Source: a virus
Strand: one strand, 5' to 3'
DNA: 30,963 bases
Virus record (IMG/VR): IMGVR_UViG_3300031566_000240
Location: 1 to 30,963 of that record
In this document: positions 1 to 8,159 of the stretch, one piece after another
How the letters are laid out: each line of letters starts with the position of its first letter
Position numbering within the stretch: the first letter of the stretch is position 1
Made by a program: the position numbers and the translations under genes
Notes under the pieces: model-generated
Seen by the model: the letters and a program-made list of their open reading frames with translations, nothing else
The model's database searches: none
Told to the model about the DNA's origin: nothing

Positions 1-126
1 TATATGAAAAAGGCACTACCAAATGCTTATAATATAGATGCTCGTAGTGCTCCAAAACGACTCGGATCTATGAACTATGGTCCTAAAATTCGTGAACGAA
101 TATGGAAAGATGTTGAATCTGTTTAA
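1..126 (+). CDS. C-terminal end of an unidentified virion-region protein (partial)
   Basis: An open frame runs in from the left edge and ends at TAA 124-126, giving the last 41 residues of a protein that ends in IWKDVESV. An in-frame ATG at position 4 exists, but no ribosome site can be judged, so I treat this as the tail of a longer gene. Its position just upstream of a small beta-rich virion gene would suit a capsid or portal-type protein, but no family motif is visible. Confidence 0.55.
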   Translation, partial: YMKKALPNAYNIDARSAPKRLGSMNYGPKIRERIWKDVESV

Positions 127-178
127 TGTAGCCCGACTCCGGGTGATGATCCCTGAAAAATTGGGAAAGGAGAATTAA

Positions 179-751
179 ATGAATCCTGCGACATTCCTTA
201 AAAATTCAGATCGTATCGTGACCGGCGAAGGTTTTAAGAAAGTAATTCCCGGTCTGGACATCAACAGTTTACGCTTGACTACTGGTGGTATATTAGCAGC
301 CGATAGCGGCAATCCTATGCGAGCATCATTGGAAACAAGCTTTGAAGGTGTCCAATTAGCATCGAGCCAGACAAGTTTAGGAACACTTACTTTTGTGGTT
401 CCTGAAGATTATGATGAATCCCGTAATAAACTTCGGATCAGATTTCTGGCTAATTCTGCTGGTGATACTAACACACCCACTATTGATGCAGCAATTTATC
501 GTAAAAGAGCCGCTGCTTCATTATCAGCAGACCTTGATCCAACTATTTCTGGTGCTGTCAACACCAATACCGCTAAGGCTGGTTGGGTAGAAATTAACGC
601 CGATAGTCTTAGCCTTCAGGCTGGTGATGCAGTTACAGTAGTATTTACCACAAGTGCTCATACAACTGATGCGTTAAATGTTTATGGGCTTGAAGTTGTA
701 TATGCTGCCTGTTTGGTGTACTTCGATCCTACAGATCGTAGTTTCTCATAA
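179..751 (+). CDS. Beta-rich virion protein (190 aa), head-decoration type candidate
   Basis: The start ATG is preceded by a strong ribosome site (AAAGGAG, 7 nt upstream). The protein has no signal peptide or membrane segment and alternates short hydrophobic strands with Ser, Thr, Asp and Asn turns, for example LGTLTFVVPEDYDES and GDAVTVVFTTSAHTTDALNV. This pattern suggests a beta-sandwich. Placement at the head of the structural block suggests a capsid decoration or minor virion protein. This is inferred from composition and context; I recognise no named family. It is followed by a hairpin at 766-791. Confidence 0.6.
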   Translation: MNPATFLKNSDRIVTGEGFKKVIPGLDINSLRLTTGGILAADSGNPMRASLETSFEGVQLASSQTSLGTLTFVVPEDYDESRNKLRIRFLANSAGDTNTPTIDAAIYRKRAAASLSADLDPTISGAVNTNTAKAGWVEINADSLSLQAGDAVTVVFTTSAHTTDALNVYGLEVVYAACLVYFDPTDRSFS

Positions 752-765
752 TATACCTGGTATCC

Positions 766-791
766 GGGGGCCAGTAATAAGGCTGGCCCCC
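766..791 (+). promoter_or_regulatory. Perfect 9-bp intergenic hairpin (GGGGGCCAG / CTGGCCCCC)
   Basis: The arms at 766-774 and 783-791 are perfectly complementary around an 8-nt loop, between two structural genes. No T-run follows on the plus strand, so it is not a textbook rho-independent terminator. It may be a weak terminator or an RNA-processing or stability element. The same core stem (GGGGCCAG/CTGGCCCC) occurs again at 28549-28573. Confidence 0.6.
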
Positions 792-808
792 ACATATGGG
801 AGACTTAA

Positions 809-1042
809 ATGGCTAATTTTGCTATTCCGTTTCCAAGAAAAGGCATAGATAAATCCAGTGTTACGATTGCACAGCCACCAATGACATCTGTGGATATGAA
901 TAATATGCGGTTACGTGATGTATTTGACGAGCGTACACGCGGGGGACAACGCCCTGGCCTGGATAAATGGGGTGCTGGCACTCAGATTGGTGCTGCCGAT
1001 AATCCTGTAGTTGCTATGTGTACTGTTAGCACGGTGAGTTAA
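809..1042 (+). CDS. N-terminal fragment of a phage tail/connector protein (77 aa)
   Basis: The start follows GGGAGACTTAA. The protein opens with FAIPFPRKGIDKS and ends soon after RTRGGQRPGLDKW. From memory, this resembles the opening of longer phage structural proteins (a 'PFP..GID...RGGQRPGL' type start) rather than a complete small protein. It ends in TAA, which overlaps the next ATG as TAATG (1040-1044). The likely continuation is the 553-aa protein at 1627, separated by an inserted beta domain. It could still be functional as a separate peptide if the three chains co-assemble. Confidence 0.6.
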   Translation: MANFAIPFPRKGIDKSSVTIAQPPMTSVDMNNMRLRDVFDERTRGGQRPGLDKWGAGTQIGAADNPVVAMCTVSTVS

Positions 1043-1623
1043 TGGCTACATTATATGATTATTATAATACTGGCGACAATAATCATAGTATATTTGTTCA
1101 GAATAGACAAGTAGCTCAAACCTTTACTGCCAGTGAAAATTATACTATTAGTTCTTTGAAATTAAAAATATATCGAGATGCCCTTTGGACTCCTGTTCCT
1201 ACCATAGATCTAAAAGTTGAAATACAAGGAACAGATGAAAATGGACATCCCGATGGAAATGTGTTGGCATCGGCTACTATAGCCTATGCTAATATACCTG
1301 TTACTACGGCTGATTGGGAAGAAATTGCTATTTCCTGTGATCTTACAAATGGCGAAAAATATGCCATAGTTTTATATCATACGCCTGATAATGATATTAG
1401 CGTAAATTATCATTGTTATTGGAGAGTTGATTCAACTTCTCCCATATATACTGGTGGAAATTATGAATATTCAAATAATGATGGAGGAACTTGGGCAAGT
1501 GCGGGAAGTGATTTTATGTTTGAAGTATGGGGACAACTAACATTCAGACCTCCAAATGATGTGGTGACACTTAGGCGGTTAGTAGCAGCAGCTAACAATA
1601 AGATCTGGTACGAGGATATATAA
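1042..1623 (+). CDS. Beta-sandwich (carbohydrate-binding-like) insert protein, 193 aa
   Basis: Translation is coupled to the upstream gene by TAATG. Residues 1-165 read like a jelly-roll module: VAQTFTASENYTISSLKLKI, then DLKVEIQGTDENGHPDGNVL, WEEIAISCDLTNGEKYAIVL and a final SDFMFEVWGQL strand. This is the pattern of the 'anchor/carbohydrate-binding-like' domains common in metagenomic phage and bacterial surface proteins. The last 20 residues (174-193, ending NNKIWYEDI) repeat a segment near the start of the next protein. The domain therefore seems to be inserted into a pre-existing tail gene. Ligand binding is inferred, not shown. Confidence 0.6.
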   Translation: MATLYDYYNTGDNNHSIFVQNRQVAQTFTASENYTISSLKLKIYRDALWTPVPTIDLKVEIQGTDENGHPDGNVLASATIAYANIPVTTADWEEIAISCDLTNGEKYAIVLYHTPDNDISVNYHCYWRVDSTSPIYTGGNYEYSNNDGGTWASAGSDFMFEVWGQLTFRPPNDVVTLRRLVAAANNKIWYEDI

Positions 1624-1626
1624 AAA

Positions 1627-3288
1627 ATGGCAGTTACTTTGACGGACAAGGTTACAAAGAAATGGCTCGTAGCTGCCGGTAATGATGAAATTTGGTATGA
1701 GGATACTGACGTGGCAAAAGGAACAATGGTAGAATTAGATACAAGTGGTGGTGCTATTGATACATCGGACCAACTGGTAATGTTTGAGGCATTTCAGAAA
1801 GTATTTGTGGTCAATGGGGCCAAGTTAAAAGTGGCTGATTTTGCCAATACTAAGTTGACATGTTCAGCACTTACATATCCACCGGCACATGGGGACATAT
1901 TGATACAGGCCACAAGTCTCGCCCAAATGGTTGTAGATTATGTTAATACAGCCAAAACTGCTGTATATGGATATGTTACTACCGGCACTTTTAACACCGC
2001 CAATTCCGTATCTATTTTAAGTTCTTCTCAAAATACTGTTATGACGCCATCTTCCTTTATTCCATCTGATGCTGCTGCTGCACCACATTGGTATGCCTGG
2101 ACAGCATATCCTGATACCAAAGATGATGAAGATGTCGTGAGAACTTATGGATCTTTACCAACGTCAGCATATCTCGGCTGTTTATATCGTGGCCGATGTG
2201 TATTATCTGGTGATCCGCATTATCCTCATCAATGGTATATGTCACGTGTAGCTAATCCCTGGGATTGGAAATATGTAGTTAATGATTCGCTTGCTCCGGT
2301 GGCAGGCAATAATACTGATGCTGGAGAAATTGGTGATATAGTGCGTGCACTTATTCCATACAAAGATGATTATCTTGTATTTGGATGTTCCGATTCGATA
2401 TGGTTCTTAAATGGTGATCCAGCCGCAGGTGGATCTTTGAATGAGTTGAGCCTTGTTACCGGCATATATGGAGCATTTAGCCATTGTTGGGATGATATTG
2501 GAAATCTATATTTTTGGGGTATTGATGGTCTTTACAGAAGCAATATTCCAGGATTTCCTACAAATATATCCAAAATGAGATTGCCGAATATAATAGTAGA
2601 CGAAGCAGCAGATCCCAATACTCATCGTGTCGTTCTTGGTTATGACCGCAAACGACATGCTGTGTTAATATCCATAGTTACGATAGCAACAGGGGCAAAT
2701 TCCAATTATTTTTTTGACATATCTGAAGAAGCATTTTATCCAGAAAGTTATCCGACAGCAGGTGGGCCATATTCACTATTCTATTATGCAGCAAATGATC
2801 CAGCATATTCAGATCTGTTAGTCGGTTGCAAAGATGGATATATTCGTAAATTCAACAATTCACTGAAAAGTGACAATCTTGCTGCTGATGCTGTTGGTGT
2901 GGGTACATCAATTATAAGTAGTTATGTAGTTCTCGGGCCTATGCCGTTAAACAAAGATCCAGATAACTTTGGAAAGATAAGTATGATAAATGTTACAACT
3001 GCCGGTGGAGGAAGTGGAGGAACACAGGCTGATTCAAACGATATTCAATGTAGAATATTCACTGGTTATACGCCAGAAGAAATTATAGAAAATGTAGTAG
3101 CAAATTCGGGATTTGATTTTACTGTGACGATCCTGGGACCAGCTAAGAGATTTGGCAAAGGACAAACATTACGACAAAGGGCACGTGGAATGTATGCCGC
3201 TATCAGACTTGCCAATTCAACAGTAGATGAATCCTGGGCATTTGAACAAGTTACAGGCGTTATTCAACCTTCGGGAAAAATGAGGTAA
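1627..3288 (+). CDS. Tail/connector structural protein, main part (553 aa)
   Basis: It starts 3 nt after the previous stop, with GAGG about 10 nt upstream. Repeated strand-turn units such as WLVAAGNDEIWYED, DDYLVFGCSDSIWFLNGDP, DDIGNLYFWGIDGLYR and SDLLVGCKDGYIRKFNNS look like blades of a beta-propeller-like virion protein. The C-terminal third (GPMPLNKDPDNFGKISMINV onward) forms another beta-rich segment. With the 77-aa fragment at 809 it probably corresponds to one protein in related phages. A tail tube, connector or adhesion-platform role is inferred from position between head genes and the fibre. Confidence 0.65.
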   Translation: MAVTLTDKVTKKWLVAAGNDEIWYEDTDVAKGTMVELDTSGGAIDTSDQLVMFEAFQKVFVVNGAKLKVADFANTKLTCSALTYPPAHGDILIQATSLAQMVVDYVNTAKTAVYGYVTTGTFNTANSVSILSSSQNTVMTPSSFIPSDAAAAPHWYAWTAYPDTKDDEDVVRTYGSLPTSAYLGCLYRGRCVLSGDPHYPHQWYMSRVANPWDWKYVVNDSLAPVAGNNTDAGEIGDIVRALIPYKDDYLVFGCSDSIWFLNGDPAAGGSLNELSLVTGIYGAFSHCWDDIGNLYFWGIDGLYRSNIPGFPTNISKMRLPNIIVDEAADPNTHRVVLGYDRKRHAVLISIVTIATGANSNYFFDISEEAFYPESYPTAGGPYSLFYYAANDPAYSDLLVGCKDGYIRKFNNSLKSDNLAADAVGVGTSIISSYVVLGPMPLNKDPDNFGKISMINVTTAGGGSGGTQADSNDIQCRIFTGYTPEEIIENVVANSGFDFTVTILGPAKRFGKGQTLRQRARGMYAAIRLANSTVDESWAFEQVTGVIQPSGKMR

Positions 3289-3293
3289 AGAAA

Positions 3294-4199
3294 ATGGCAA
3301 ACGGAATCCCAACTTTAGGAAACATTTATTCAGAAATGATGGGCCGGTATGCTGAAGGCGGTTCTGCTTTGAAGTCGGCATTGGGCGATATAGAAGCAGG
3401 AAAAAGAAGGGCTGTTTCAGAGGGCACACAAAATCTCATAAGCGGTGGATTGTTTGGCACGACCATAACTCCAACTGTATCTGTAGCTGCTGAAGAAACA
3501 GCCGGGAGACAACGGCTTGCTGCACGTGGATCGCAGGAACAGATGCTTTCTAATTTACAATTAGCTTTAGCTCAACTGGCTGAAAGTGCCCGTGAAACTC
3601 AGACTCAAAGAGAATTTCAATCTGCTGAAGGAGAAAAGGAACGAGCCGCAGCATACGAGCGAGCACTCATAGGTCCACGTACTCAGGTTGGCTTAACAAG
3701 AGAGGCACAACAGTATCAGGCTCAACAGGAAATGGCAGCAAGAAATGCTGCAAATTATGCCAGTGGTAGTAATTATATGGCTAATCTATTTCCTGATGTA
3801 TATGGCAGACAAGGAAGTGTGTTTAGTGGCAGTAGAGGAACGACTGGTGGTGGTAGTGGAACTTATGGCGGTGGTGGTATGGTATCGGCTTCCAACTTCC
3901 CAAATTTATTTGGTGGACAGGAATCATCTTGGATTGGTCCAACGCCACAGGAACAAATTTCGGCTGCTGAAGCCAGGGGTGCTGTTTATGACGCATCAGG
4001 AAATCTTGTACGTAGTGGGGATGGTGGCATTGAACAACAGACTAAAACACAAGTAACAGCAAATTTACCTGAATCAGCACAAGAATCGGGTGGATTTGAA
4101 GCACAAGGAATAACTACTAAACAAGAGACAGATAAGTTTGGTAAACCAATATTGGTTTATTATAAAAATGGTGTACGTGTAGGATCAAGGAGTATGTAA
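3294..4199 (+). CDS. Gly/Gln/Ala-rich virion protein (301 aa)
   Basis: The start follows GAGGTAAAGAAA. Residues 1-150 are mostly helical and rich in Ala, Gln and Glu (LQLALAQLAESARETQTQ, REAQQYQAQQEMAARNAA) and could form a coiled coil. Residues 170-200 are a Gly/Ser-rich flexible stretch. The C-terminus ends with a short YYKNGVRVGSRSM motif. No enzyme motif is visible. A minor tail or internal virion role is likely from the neighbours. The stop overlaps the fibre start as TAATG. Confidence 0.55.
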   Translation: MANGIPTLGNIYSEMMGRYAEGGSALKSALGDIEAGKRRAVSEGTQNLISGGLFGTTITPTVSVAAEETAGRQRLAARGSQEQMLSNLQLALAQLAESARETQTQREFQSAEGEKERAAAYERALIGPRTQVGLTREAQQYQAQQEMAARNAANYASGSNYMANLFPDVYGRQGSVFSGSRGTTGGGSGTYGGGGMVSASNFPNLFGGQESSWIGPTPQEQISAAEARGAVYDASGNLVRSGDGGIEQQTKTQVTANLPESAQESGGFEAQGITTKQETDKFGKPILVYYKNGVRVGSRSM

Positions 4200-6733
4200 T
4201 GGGACTTGTACCAGTAATAAAACCTAATGATTGGAAAAGTGTTCAAGACGCTATTAGGAAACTTGCAACCATACGTCTTGGACCAACTGCAAGTCCAACT
4301 TTTGTAGGCGTATCTCTAACTGGATTAAGCGGTAATAGAATAGTCGCCACTGATGTTAATACTGCATTTGAATCTATAGATCTTGTAGATTGGATAGCAG
4401 GAACAGCGAATCAAATAGTTGTTACCGATGATACTGATGGTACAGTTACATTATCCATAGATGATCCATTAACTGTACCTGGTAAGGTGACAGCAGGTTC
4501 TTTTGGATCTCCGACAGATGTAACAGCAACCCGTAAATATGGGTTTGAGCTTCATTATTCTGGTAATAACTATGATGTTACTGCATTACGTTCAAGGGCA
4601 CAACTTGTAACGACAAACACAACTGCTTCTGCTATAGGAGCAGAAATACAAGCTGCCAATAATGCTGGTATCAATGCTGGTGTTTTAACTGGACTTCTGG
4701 CCGAAGCTATTGGTAAGGGTTCGTCAACTATAGGCACTATGCGTGGTGCATTGATAGGAGCAGAATGGGGAGTAAGTGACGTTATAACGGATCTCCGTGC
4801 CTTGCACGTGCGAGTGCATACACGAGATGCTGGCGACGTTACTGCGGGCTATGGAATATATCTTGAAAATGAAGCTGTAGGTGGAAATGGTGAAACCCTC
4901 GATGCTGGCATATATTTTAAGGATACTAATATATCGGGTGGCAATTATGCTTTTACATACGGCATAGACTTTACTGGTGGAACTTACGCAACTGCTGATA
5001 TTAAAATGTCAGCAAGCGGTGTGCTGGATGTAAATGACGGCGATATAGTAAATTTATCCGATCCTGTAAGTGCCCAAGATGCAGCTACAAAGGCTTATGT
5101 GGATAGCGGTGGTGGGGGAGCAATAGCCCATAGTTCATTGTCAGGTCTTACCGTTGGTGACGACCACACACAGTATGTCTTGAATAATGGCGAGGCTACT
5201 GATATTACTAATGGCACATTTGGCCTTACAACTACAGGTTTGGGTACGTTTGGTTCACTTACGGTTGATAATATCACTCTTGATAATGCCAACATTGATT
5301 TTGGAGCCATTGCAGCTACTCTGACTTCAATTAATGACATTGGAATTATAGCACAGACTGACCTTGCGTTGACTGGTACAGCTCAAGTGGTGATGAATGG
5401 CAATTATATCAGCATATATTCTGATAGTACCGGTATAGACATAACCTCTGCTACAGAAATAAATGTAATAGCGGAAGATGGTTCAATAGTCTTTGACGCA
5501 ACAGGAGATGGCGAGGTAATATCTTTTACGGCAGAGGGATTAACTTTTATAGCGGAAGCAAGCGGAATTTCCTTCACAAGTCTTTCGTCCATGCTTTTCA
5601 GGCCGAGCGGGGATAATACCAATTATTTTGTCTTTCAGACTGCCGGAGGCGTGCCGAATCTACATACTTCAGGCAGTTGCAATCTCAAGATAACCTCTGC
5701 CGGTGGCACGATAGATTTTGACAATGAGAACTTGATTGGTACAGGTTATTGCCAATTTGACTTGGGGTATAACACTGCGAGAGATGTCACATTAACTGGC
5801 GGTATGGATAGCCAATTTTATTTGAAAAAGGTTACAACGTCTTGGCTTACAATTACTGGTGATATTACGGGTAATATGACTATCTCTGCGGATGTGGCTG
5901 GAAAAAGTTTAACACTAAGCTCTGGTGCAGGTACGAATACCGTTACGGTAGCACAGGCCAAAGCTGCTTATACCCATTCACAAATAGCCGGTGGCGATTC
6001 GGTTCACGTTTCTACTACCGAGAATACTAATTGGGACGCAGCCTATGCCCATATCTCAAATAATGGCACAGACCATTCTTACATTGACCAAGACGTTACT
6101 ACTACCGGCACGCCGCAGTTTGCATCGGCAACCCTTACGGGCGCAACTCCGCTGGACCTCACCAACGGCACACCCATTATAGACTACGGCGATGCGGGAG
6201 CAATAGACTACTTGAATTTTAAGGGCAATGGCACTATTGCAAATCAGGTCCAGTTTTCCGCAGCGGGCTACGCTAATGTTTTTGGTCTTACATTAACATC
6301 CGTGGGGTCGGCGTTTGCAACCGCCGGAAACCTGTCTTTTTCTTCTTTTGATCAAGCCATAAGTTTTTCGGCAGCTACGGCGGGGAAAGATATAACCCTG
6401 GCTTCGCCGAGCGTGAAGGTTGACGGCAAGTTTGGATTCATAAGCAGAACCGGTCTGGCCATAAGCACTGGTTCAATTACGCCAACAAAAAGTTATCACA
6501 CTGTTTCGGGTGGCAGCGGGGCCGGTTCTTACGACCTCGATACGATGGTCGGAACCTACGATGGGCAGATAGTTGTTATTCGCCCCAACTATGACGACAG
6601 AACCATTGTAGTCAAAAATGGAACGGGCAATATCGTCTGCGGAAAGACCGGGGGAGACGTAACCCTTGACGATTATACGGATACGTTTATGGCGATATAC
6701 GACACCACGTTATCGAAATGGCTGGAACTATAG
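4199..6733 (+). CDS. Tail fibre protein (844 aa)
   Basis: The start overlaps the previous stop (TAATG). An N-terminal attachment part is followed by fibre-type sequence: SDPVSAQDAATKAYVDSG (a motif frequent in phage fibres), LSGLTVGDDHTQYVL, and long Thr/Ser/Gly/Asn-rich beta repeats such as TTGTPQFASATLTGATPLDL. The last ~60 residues (IVVIRPNYDDRTIVVKNG, then a Trp near the end) look like a globular tip. The protein probably binds the host surface. From about nt 5600 the DNA becomes progressively richer in G+C, so the distal part is probably a recombined module. Confidence 0.8.
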   Translation: MGLVPVIKPNDWKSVQDAIRKLATIRLGPTASPTFVGVSLTGLSGNRIVATDVNTAFESIDLVDWIAGTANQIVVTDDTDGTVTLSIDDPLTVPGKVTAGSFGSPTDVTATRKYGFELHYSGNNYDVTALRSRAQLVTTNTTASAIGAEIQAANNAGINAGVLTGLLAEAIGKGSSTIGTMRGALIGAEWGVSDVITDLRALHVRVHTRDAGDVTAGYGIYLENEAVGGNGETLDAGIYFKDTNISGGNYAFTYGIDFTGGTYATADIKMSASGVLDVNDGDIVNLSDPVSAQDAATKAYVDSGGGGAIAHSSLSGLTVGDDHTQYVLNNGEATDITNGTFGLTTTGLGTFGSLTVDNITLDNANIDFGAIAATLTSINDIGIIAQTDLALTGTAQVVMNGNYISIYSDSTGIDITSATEINVIAEDGSIVFDATGDGEVISFTAEGLTFIAEASGISFTSLSSMLFRPSGDNTNYFVFQTAGGVPNLHTSGSCNLKITSAGGTIDFDNENLIGTGYCQFDLGYNTARDVTLTGGMDSQFYLKKVTTSWLTITGDITGNMTISADVAGKSLTLSSGAGTNTVTVAQAKAAYTHSQIAGGDSVHVSTTENTNWDAAYAHISNNGTDHSYIDQDVTTTGTPQFASATLTGATPLDLTNGTPIIDYGDAGAIDYLNFKGNGTIANQVQFSAAGYANVFGLTLTSVGSAFATAGNLSFSSFDQAISFSAATAGKDITLASPSVKVDGKFGFISRTGLAISTGSITPTKSYHTVSGGSGAGSYDLDTMVGTYDGQIVVIRPNYDDRTIVVKNGTGNIVCGKTGGDVTLDDYTDTFMAIYDTTLSKWLEL

Positions 6734-6740
6734 GAGAAAC

Positions 6741-6863
6741 TTGAAAATATGCCCTGAAAAATACGATGAAGCAATAGGAAACGGCATCGGACTCACGCTC
6801 ACTATTGTTCTCTGGTTATGGACCATTTTCTGTATATTACCATCCGAATTGCTTAGGAGATAA
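6741..6863 (+). CDS. Small single-TM protein (40 aa), TTG start
   Basis: I read a TTG start at 6741 with GGAGA 5 nt upstream, straight after the fibre stop. The product has one hydrophobic segment, GIGLTLTIVLWLWTIFCIL, followed by a basic end (LLRR). It could be a holin-like or fibre-associated membrane peptide. No family is recognised. The start codon is unusual and the gene is short, so this is tentative. Confidence 0.45.
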   Translation: MKICPEKYDEAIGNGIGLTLTIVLWLWTIFCILPSELLRR

Positions 6864-6867
6864 TACC

Positions 6868-7002
6868 ATCGCTGACATACCTTTATATTATCGCAGGGAA
6901 CTACCACCGGACAGGGCGGGAATGGCGAAGCCGCCTCATGGCCTTACCGACCGGTCGGGCGAGATAGGTTTTGGCCCAACGCCGGGGAGGAGTAGCAGAT
7001 GA
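6868..7002 (+). CDS. Pro/Arg-rich short reading frame coupled to the next gene; start uncertain
   Basis: The frame reads IPLYYRRELPPDRAGMAKPP and on to PTPGRSSR, and stops at TGA 7000-7002. That stop overlaps the next ATG as ATGA, which argues that it is translated. No ATG, GTG or TTG lies at a sensible place. An AGGAG (6855-6859) sits 8 nt before an ATC at 6868. A TTG at 6805 and an internal ATG at 6922 are other options. G+C is about 70% over 6901-6960. Function unknown. Confidence 0.35.
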   Translation: MADIPLYYRRELPPDRAGMAKPPHGLTDRSGEIGFGPTPGRSSR

Positions 7003-7277
7003 GCGACGAGAAAATAATGCCAGAGTGGTGGCCGACGAACCCGTACTCTGAAACTATTTTCCCGATGCCGCGCGAGAAGTACGGCGAGATTGTACCGGAT
7101 CCAAAAACGCGGACAGCGTTGAGCGGGATGCTGGGCAGGGAATTTTGGGATATAGCCTCACGGGCGATTTGGGAAGCATATCTTGACCAACAAGACAACC
7201 TTGCGGAGCAGCTTGCGGCGGCGGAGGCAGGGAATTACAAGCCAAAAATGCTGTTGAAATTCCATCGAACAACTTAA
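6999..7277 (+). CDS. Small phage protein of unknown function (92 aa)
   Basis: ATGA overlap with the preceding frame and a GGAGG 12 nt upstream support this start. The protein has a Trp/Pro-rich opening (MPEWWPTNPYSETIFPMPRE), then a helical part (MLGREFWDIASRAIWEAYL) and a second helix rich in Ala, Glu and Gln. It is soluble, with no motif I can name. It lies in the G+C-rich island after the fibre, so it may have moved together with the fibre tip, perhaps as a fibre chaperone or accessory. That role is only an inference from position. Confidence 0.55.
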   Translation: MSDEKIMPEWWPTNPYSETIFPMPREKYGEIVPDPKTRTALSGMLGREFWDIASRAIWEAYLDQQDNLAEQLAAAEAGNYKPKMLLKFHRTT

Positions 7278-7292
7278 TAGAGGTAACTTAAT

Positions 7293-8159
7293 ATGCCAAA
7301 CAATATTACTCCAGAAAGTGTATTTGACGAGCAGATTCGTTCCGGGCAAGAGGCCATACAACAGGAATTTGAAACTAACCTGAATCTGCTTAACAATCAG
7401 CGTAAACTCAATCTCATAGAACCTGATAAATATCAGTTTGAGGCTCAGAAAATATATACATCGGCAAAACAAAAGGCCGGTCAATATACGATGAAAATGA
7501 ATGAGACTAAGCAGAAGCTTCAGAATATGCGAAGTCTGGTAGATCAGGGATCTATAGATCCAGCCCAGGCAGATGCCGCTGCCTGGAAGATGATGGGTAT
7601 AACTATTAGTCAACCCCAGGAACGAACCCCATCTGGTATGCCGTTTTCTCCACAACAGCAAATAGGTTATGAACCTTCCATAGATCAATATACAGAGGCA
7701 GTCAAACCCCATTTCTGGACCAATGTTCCGCAGGGTAAACTGATTGGGCAATACCTTAAATGGAGAGAGATGCAGGGATATTCAGATCGCACTCCCCGAC
7801 AACAATATCAACTTGATAAAATATGGGATGCTAAGATGAAGTCTGATGATGATCTGAAGTGGAACCCCGAAGATGCTGCCATCATTCAACTACGGGCCAA
7901 ATCAACTGATATATTTCAGCGTGTTCACACAGCCAGGTTATCAACCCCGCTATCCTCGCATTTAACTGCTGCGAAACCAAAGCCTTCTGGACCAGATAAA
8001 TCTGCGGCTGAAGTTGCACCGATGCGGTTTCATGCGTTTACGGGGCATCAGTTGGCTACACCCGCAAGATCAGAACCAGTTATTTATGCACGTAATTCCA
8101 AAACTGGTCAAAGAATTATGTCTAATAATGGTGGGAAAACATGGCAACCAGCGAAATGA
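7293..8159 (+). CDS. Internal virion protein candidate (288 aa)
   Basis: The start is preceded by GAGG at 9 nt. The protein is Gln/Lys-rich and helical: residues 8-90 carry long amphipathic helices (QEFETNLNLLNNQRKLNLIE). A Pro-rich middle and a short C-terminal module (YARNSKTGQRIMSNNGGKTW) of a type seen at the ends of phage structural proteins follow. It overlaps the giant downstream gene by 19 nt. I infer a virion-internal or ejection partner of the 1698-aa protein from this tight coupling. Confidence 0.55.
   Translation: MPNNITPESVFDEQIRSGQEAIQQEFETNLNLLNNQRKLNLIEPDKYQFEAQKIYTSAKQKAGQYTMKMNETKQKLQNMRSLVDQGSIDPAQADAAAWKMMGITISQPQERTPSGMPFSPQQQIGYEPSIDQYTEAVKPHFWTNVPQGKLIGQYLKWREMQGYSDRTPRQQYQLDKIWDAKMKSDDDLKWNPEDAAIIQLRAKSTDIFQRVHTARLSTPLSSHLTAAKPKPSGPDKSAAEVAPMRFHAFTGHQLATPARSEPVIYARNSKTGQRIMSNNGGKTWQPAK

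Noticed and set aside
7158-7751. 197-codon frame on the minus strand opposite the internal virion gene
   Set aside because: Composition is implausible, it crosses two well-supported plus-strand genes, and it has no coupling to neighbours.
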